Assembly: GCA_964457545.1 (NCBI GenBank)
Contig: CAYWEN010000013.1
Span: forward strand, 21,035-85,034
Reading direction: 5' to 3'
Origin: JAGGTJ01 sp964457545
GTDB lineage: Bacteria > Desulfobacterota > DSM-4660 > Desulfatiglandales > Desulfatiglandaceae
DNA: 64,000 nucleotides
Shown: in pieces, positions 60,109 to 64,000 of the stretch
How the letters are laid out: every line of letters begins with the position of its first letter
How positions within the stretch are numbered: the first letter of the stretch is position 1
Translations under genes and position numbers: made by a program
Notes under the pieces: model-generated
Seen by the model: the letters and a program-made list of their open reading frames with translations, nothing else
Told to the model about the DNA's origin: nothing
Database searches by the model: none

Positions 60109-61944
60109 TCAGATATGCACATGATCCTGTCCGCTTGGAATTTCTATAAATATTTTTGTACCTTTCCCCCGGACAGACGTAATCCTCATCTTCCCGTCAA
60201 ACAGTTTTACCCTCTCCTGCATACTGCCAAGCCCCATATGTTTTTCATCTATGGGCCTTTTCATCCATTCCTCCACATCAAAGCCCCTGCCATTATCCTC
60301 GATTCTCAAAACAACATTCGGAAAAGACGCAACAAGCCTCACAAGCACACGGGTAGCACCAGCATGCCTGACAATATTGTTAAGACCCTCCTGTAACAGC
60401 CGGTAGATATTGATTTCAATATCCTTGTCAAGCGATATGTCATCCATGCCTGCTGCATGAAAATCCATTTCAAGCCCTGTTCTGTCGGCAATATCCTCAC
60501 AGTAATGATAGCATGTACGAACAAGACCTGCCTGATCCATGTCAGGGGGATGGAGATCATACGACAGATTCCTGACCTCACCAATGACTTTCTGCAGCAT
60601 CCTGCTGAGCGTGGAAAACCTGTGCTCCAGTTTTTCAGACAGGGACCTGCCTGTTTCATCAGCAAGCGTGTCTATTAGTACCTTAAGCGTGGACAGATCC
60701 TGCGCTATCCTGTCATGCAGCTCAAAGGATATCATACTGCGTTCAGACTCATGTGCCCTGAAAAGCTGCCTTGTAAGAGAGTGTATCCGTTCCTCGGCAT
60801 GCATCTCTGTGGTCATATTACTTGCAACCACTACAAACCCGCCAATATCTTTTTTCTCCTCATCTCTTAACGGGACACAGGAGATATTCCAGCAGGTATC
60901 TTCCTGCATTCCACTGAAATCAAGGTCATAAAGTCTGACCCTTTCAGGCCTGCCGGTATCCCTGACCTTTAATACAGGGCACCCGATGCATGAGAAATCC
61001 GAACCGCAAAAAACTTCGTAACAGGGTCTGCCCACTATCTGTTCAATGGTCTTGCCACAGGCATCCAGAATGGTTCTGTTTGCCCATATTATTTTCATGT
61101 TCCTGTCAATGTAACATATACGATCAATGGATGCATCGAGAATGGCGCGTTTTTGCGCCTCGCTTTTTTCAAGCCTTGCCAGGGTCTGTTTTCGCCATGA
61201 AATATCCCTGTTTACCCCCCTGTAACCCAGGAATCTGCCACTGTCTGCAAAAACCGGAACCGCATTGGTCTCCAGGCAGACAGTATGACCGTCCTTGTGT
61301 ACAACACTGTACTCAAGAGAACTAACAGGCTCCCGCTTTCTCTGGATCTCACTGAACAGGTGGAGTAAGGGCCTGCGTTCATTCCTCGGAAAGAATCTGT
61401 AAAATGGCCTGCCCAGTATTTCTTCAGGCATGTATCCCAGCAGATTCTTTACCTGGAGATTGGAATAGGTATACCTGCCCTTGGTGTCTGTTTCCCATAC
61501 CCAGCTGAAAACCCTGCCTGCAATGTCCTGAAAACGTCTCTCCGCATCTGTAAGAGATCTTTTAAGTTCCTGCTCTTTCAGCACCCTCCGTATTACATCA
61601 GGCAGGGATTCAATCGCAAACGGAGATTTTACCAGATAATCATTTGCCCCCTTTTTCAGGGCCTCTACAGCAATATTTTCATTCCCGCAACCTGTAAAGA
61701 TAATCACAGGAATATCATACCGTGCCTTAAGTATGTCCAGCAGTTCAACCCCTGTCATATCCGGGAGTCTGTAGGCCGAAATTATCAGATCAGGCCTGCA
61801 ATCTTCCACAACCCTGAGAAAATCCTCAGCCTTTAAAAAACAGGATACAATACTTCCCCTTACACCCTTTAAAAGAGACTCCCTTACAAGGGAGAGATAA
61901 TTGCTGTCGTTATCCACAACAACAATCTTCTTGTCATTTGACAT
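60109..61944 (-). CDS. PAS histidine kinase with a degenerate receiver
   Basis: A 611-residue hybrid-type kinase without transmembrane segments. Residues 1-125 form a receiver domain (IVVVDND, VKSPF), but the acceptor Asp position reads IISAYRLPDMTG, so Ala replaces Asp. Two PAS domains follow, the second with Cys-rich SDFSCIGCP. A HisKA_3 dimerisation domain carries the phospho-His in ELHDRIAQDLSTLK, and the HATPase has LQEGLNNIVRHAGA and EDNGRGFDVEEW. The start at 61944 has GGAGGAAG upstream. It is cytoplasmic, likely sensing an internal redox or metal signal through the PAS cysteines (inference). Confidence 0.9.
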   Translation of the reverse strand: MSNDKKIVVVDNDSNYLSLVRESLLKGVRGSIVSCFLKAEDFLRVVEDCRPDLIISAYRLPDMTGVELLDILKARYDIPVIIFTGCGNENIAVEALKKGANDYLVKSPFAIESLPDVIRRVLKEQELKRSLTDAERRFQDIAGRVFSWVWETDTKGRYTYSNLQVKNLLGYMPEEILGRPFYRFFPRNERRPLLHLFSEIQRKREPVSSLEYSVVHKDGHTVCLETNAVPVFADSGRFLGYRGVNRDISWRKQTLARLEKSEAQKRAILDASIDRICYIDRNMKIIWANRTILDACGKTIEQIVGRPCYEVFCGSDFSCIGCPVLKVRDTGRPERVRLYDLDFSGMQEDTCWNISCVPLRDEEKKDIGGFVVVASNMTTEMHAEERIHSLTRQLFRAHESERSMISFELHDRIAQDLSTLKVLIDTLADETGRSLSEKLEHRFSTLSRMLQKVIGEVRNLSYDLHPPDMDQAGLVRTCYHYCEDIADRTGLEMDFHAAGMDDISLDKDIEINIYRLLQEGLNNIVRHAGATRVLVRLVASFPNVVLRIEDNGRGFDVEEWMKRPIDEKHMGLGSMQERVKLFDGKMRITSVRGKGTKIFIEIPSGQDHVHI

Positions 61945-62010
61945 GCTTCCTCCAGACTGCAGCAAACAAACCGGCACCTGTTCCCGAGCCGCCAGACATG
62001 AAAACCGGTT

Positions 62011-63048
62011 TCATATTAATGGATAACTGTACATATCGCCTTTATAGTTCCTTATATAGATGGTATCCTTTTCTGAACCGGCAATATAATCCGGAACAAG
62101 GGGCACCTTCCCGCCTCCGCCGGGAAGATCAACCACAAAATGGGGGACACAAAGTCCTGATGTATGGCCATGCAAACCACGCATGATTTCAAGCCCCTTT
62201 TCAAGCGGTGTCCAGAAATGGGATGTCCCCTTTGCCATATCGGCCTGAAATATATAATACGGCCGTATCCTGTTCATCACCAGCTTATGCATCAAAGATT
62301 TCATGACTTCCATACTGTCATTCACCCCTCTCAGCAGTACTGTCTGGCAGCCCAATGGAATCCCCGCATCAGCAAGCCTTTTGCAAGCCTTTTGCGCCTC
62401 AGGTGTAATTTCCGAGGGGTGGTTAAAATGGGTGTTGATATACAGGGGGTGAAACAGCCTGAGCATATCCGCCAGATCTGATGTTATTCTCTGGGGCAGG
62501 GTGCATGGTGTTCTGGTTCCGATCCGTATTATTTCAACATGCCGTATTGAACGCAGCTCGGTCAGGATGTCAAATATTGTCTTGTCCTCGAGAAGAAACG
62601 GATCACCGCCTGAAAGGAGCACATCCCTTATCTCTCTATGTGCCCTTATATATGCGAGTCCTTCCCTGACAGAATCCCCTGTTACCATCGACGGATTTCC
62701 CACTTTCCTCTTTCTGTTGCAGAACCTGCAATACATGGCACACATAGAGGATACCAGCAGCAAAACACGATCAGGATACTTGTGTGTCAGGCCAGAAACA
62801 GGAGACAGAGCCTCTTCATTCAAGGGATCTTCAAGGCCGTTCTGTTCGGTTAGCTCCCTTGTATCCGGAATGCACTGCCTGTATACAGGATCATTTATGT
62901 TCTTTATCAGACTCAGGTAATAGGGATTTATGCGCATGGGATAGACAGATACGACCTGTTCAAGAGAGGATACATCCACCCCGAAAGAAACCGGCAGATC
63001 ACCGGGAGTGTTTTTGCTGTTTGCAAGAATCTGTTTCCATAGAGACAT
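62011..63048 (-). CDS. KamA family radical SAM protein (lysine 2,3-aminomutase-like)
   Basis: A 345-residue radical SAM enzyme of the lysine 2,3-aminomutase family. The cluster motif is Cys103, Cys107 and Cys110 (SSMCAMYCRFCNRKRKVG), followed by DVLLSGGDPFLLED. The PLP-binding Lys lies in LPGGGGKVPLVPDY (about residue 314). It is shorter than clostridial KamA (about 416 aa) and closer in size to EpmB-like members, so the substrate (free lysine, or a lysine in EF-P) is unresolved. The start ATG at 63048 lies 4 nt after the stop of the conserved hypothetical gene upstream, so the two are coupled. Confidence 0.88.
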   Translation of the reverse strand: MSLWKQILANSKNTPGDLPVSFGVDVSSLEQVVSVYPMRINPYYLSLIKNINDPVYRQCIPDTRELTEQNGLEDPLNEEALSPVSGLTHKYPDRVLLLVSSMCAMYCRFCNRKRKVGNPSMVTGDSVREGLAYIRAHREIRDVLLSGGDPFLLEDKTIFDILTELRSIRHVEIIRIGTRTPCTLPQRITSDLADMLRLFHPLYINTHFNHPSEITPEAQKACKRLADAGIPLGCQTVLLRGVNDSMEVMKSLMHKLVMNRIRPYYIFQADMAKGTSHFWTPLEKGLEIMRGLHGHTSGLCVPHFVVDLPGGGGKVPLVPDYIAGSEKDTIYIRNYKGDMYSYPLI

Positions 63049-63052
63049 TGTC

Positions 63053-63448
63053 TTACTGCACAGGCCAGGGGTTTTTTCTCAGCAGATCCCTGTATCTTGA
63101 AAGGAGTATCTTTTCTGCAACATCAGGACGGGAAAGGTACGGGACAATAACCTCCCTTACACTTGTCATAAAATCATTGAACAGGAAACCTTTTCTCTCT
63201 CCGCTTACAAAATGCCTTTCCATATTATAGACATACTGAATCCTGTCCCCATAGTGCTGTCTTAACAAAAGAAGTACAAGATCCCTGTCTTCAGTTTCAG
63301 GGATAAATTTTTCATGAACGGGAACATCCATAAGCGCTTCAAAACGGATCAGCCATCTGTCTCCTGCCATTATACGGCTTTGGTCATGTAACCGTAGTTC
63401 AAAGCCGTTATCAAGTTTTATTGTTTCGATTTCCCTGCCATTTGTCAT
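63053..63448 (-). CDS. Conserved hypothetical protein coupled to KamA
   Basis: A 131-residue protein with no recognised motif. It begins IKLDNGFELRLHDQSRIMAG and looks like a beta-strand N-terminus with a helical C-terminal half (RYRDLLRKNPWPVQ). It has no signal peptide, membrane helix or cysteine. AAGGAGG lies 9 nt before the ATG at 63448, a strong ribosome binding site. Its stop is 4 nt from the KamA start. Perhaps an accessory factor or partner of KamA, by gene order only. Confidence 0.7.
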   Translation of the reverse strand: MTNGREIETIKLDNGFELRLHDQSRIMAGDRWLIRFEALMDVPVHEKFIPETEDRDLVLLLLRQHYGDRIQYVYNMERHFVSGERKGFLFNDFMTSVREVIVPYLSRPDVAEKILLSRYRDLLRKNPWPVQ

Positions 63449-63880
63449 AAGCCAGGACCTCCTTGTTTAAAAGCAGAGCCCGTAAACGGGTTTTTGATTC
63501 ACGAATGCCTGGCAAGGCGTGTGCCCTCCCCTTGCCCTGAACAAAGATTCCTGCTTCTGAAAACAGAAAAACATACTGCAAGGCAATGGAGCAAGCACCC
63601 GACAGATCCTGCCAGGACCTGTCAGAATTTACACAACAGATTGACGCATTACAACCATAAACAAGATTCTGTCTTGATATTTTTTGTATTAAGTCAATAT
63701 CTTTATCAGGAGGATTATCAAGGCTTCATTCTTATAATGCAAGACCTGACCCCCCTTTTTATTTGTGAGCTTGCTTGTATGAAGTGCGTGATAGGAGGAC
63801 AGACTGCCTGACGGGCAGGAGGGGGATGGCAGGGCGCGCGAGGAAGTTGAAAGCTGGTAAGGAAAGGCGATTGAGCATAA
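63449..63880. other. Intergenic region at right edge
   Basis: About 430 bp without a convincing gene. It contains CCTGACGGGCAGGAGGGGG (near 63808-63826), which recalls the core of repeat R2, but not enough to call a copy. The plus-strand open frame 63494-63811 lacks a ribosome binding site. Confidence 0.45.
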
Positions 63881-63914
63881 AAAACCCCTGCGGCCTAATG
63901 TCCGCAGGGGTTTT
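63881..63914 (-). terminator. Strong terminator of the edge gene
   Basis: AAAACCCCTGCGG (63881-63893) and CCGCAGGGGTTTT (63902-63914) form a perfect 13-bp stem with loop CCTAATGT, flanked by A-run and T-run on both strands. It lies 42 nt after the stop of the minus-strand edge gene, which it probably terminates; it could also end plus-strand transcription. Confidence 0.9.
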
Positions 63915-63955
63915 CTGACAATCCACAGGCACATTATCTGGCCGACAATCCTTGT

Positions 63956-64000
63956 TTAGCCCTTTTTCATCAGCCTCTTGCGGCCATAACCTGCAAGCCC
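63956..64000 (-). CDS. C-terminal tail of a PEP-CTERM-like protein (partial)
   Basis: Only the last 14 codons and stop are in the window; the minus-strand frame reads GLAGYGRKRLMKKG then TAA. This small hydrophobic end plus basic patch looks like the terminus of a PEP-CTERM sorting signal (hydrophobic helix then Arg/Lys cluster), which is recognised by exosortase. The PEP motif itself would lie outside the window, so this is inference. A strong terminator follows. Confidence 0.5.
   Translation of the reverse strand, partial: GLAGYGRKRLMKKG

Noticed and set aside
63494..63811. 105-codon plus-strand frame in the right-edge gap
   Set aside because: No ribosome binding site, and includes runs such as PLFICELACMKCVIG without family support.
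1..64000. CRISPR array, rRNA operon, prophage or toxin-antitoxin module
   Set aside because: No regularly spaced direct repeats, rRNA segments, phage structural genes or typical toxin-antitoxin pairs were recognised on either strand.

Overview
The window is about 64 kb of a moderately AT-rich bacterial chromosome that looks like an anaerobic deltaproteobacterium (Desulfobacterota). This assignment is inferred from gene content: EtfBA with two stand-alone enoyl-CoA hydratases, split ADP-forming acyl-CoA synthetase subunits, a DUF169 protein, squalene-hopene cyclase, a KamA-family radical SAM enzyme, MotAB with CvpA, and a PEP-CTERM-like protein tail at the right edge. No rRNA, CRISPR array or prophage was seen.

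Layout. 1-6.4 kb: etfB (cut by the edge) and etfA with a terminator, then a minus-strand group (zinc-knuckle hypothetical, enoyl-CoA hydratase, MogA/MoaB, EF-G-like GTPase). 7.1-21.4 kb: a long plus-strand housekeeping block, xerC-hslV-hslU-argB-argD / argF / argG-argH-lipoprotein-lysA / dapF / dapA, then an AIM24-family protein and a small coiled-coil protein. 21.7-24.5 kb: a scar with a decayed IS3-type transposase, an orphan secreted protein and a decayed IS1-type transposase. 24.7-29.8 kb: TolC-like outer-membrane protein, RND/MMPL exporter and DUF169. 30-40.7 kb: enoyl-CoA hydratase, Mut7-C protein, REC-HD-GYP regulator, motAB, CvpA, mazG, plsC, a LolA-like exported protein, an HD protein and a ferredoxin. 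40.7-47.6 kb: on the minus strand, tig-clpP-clpX-lon followed by tRNA-Val, tRNA-Asp and a terminator. 48-55.8 kb (minus): squalene-hopene cyclase, then a compact unit of radical SAM, transglutaminase-like, SnoaL-like, ACD alpha and ACD beta genes with a MarR regulator upstream. 56.1-63.4 kb: maf (plus) against a minus-strand series (SAM hydroxide adenosyltransferase, DoxX/MauE protein, ABM-like protein, HAD hydrolase, NarL-type regulator, PAS histidine kinase, KamA, hypothetical). The edge holds a strong terminator and the last codons of a PEP-CTERM-like protein.

The most striking unexplained structure is a dispersed intergenic repeat family, called R1 here. It has seven clear copies of about 110-170 bp in both orientations, ends related to CATCCATAAA / TTTATGGATG as short terminal inverted repeats, and a conserved tail around CCGGGATTGTGCAAAAAG. 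Four copies end 16-70 nt upstream of a start codon and point into the gene (argG, dapF, maf, tig); one abuts the 3' side of tRNA-Asp. A second, G-rich family (R2) has two copies. Both were found by eye, so copy boundaries are approximate and genome-wide abundance is unknown.
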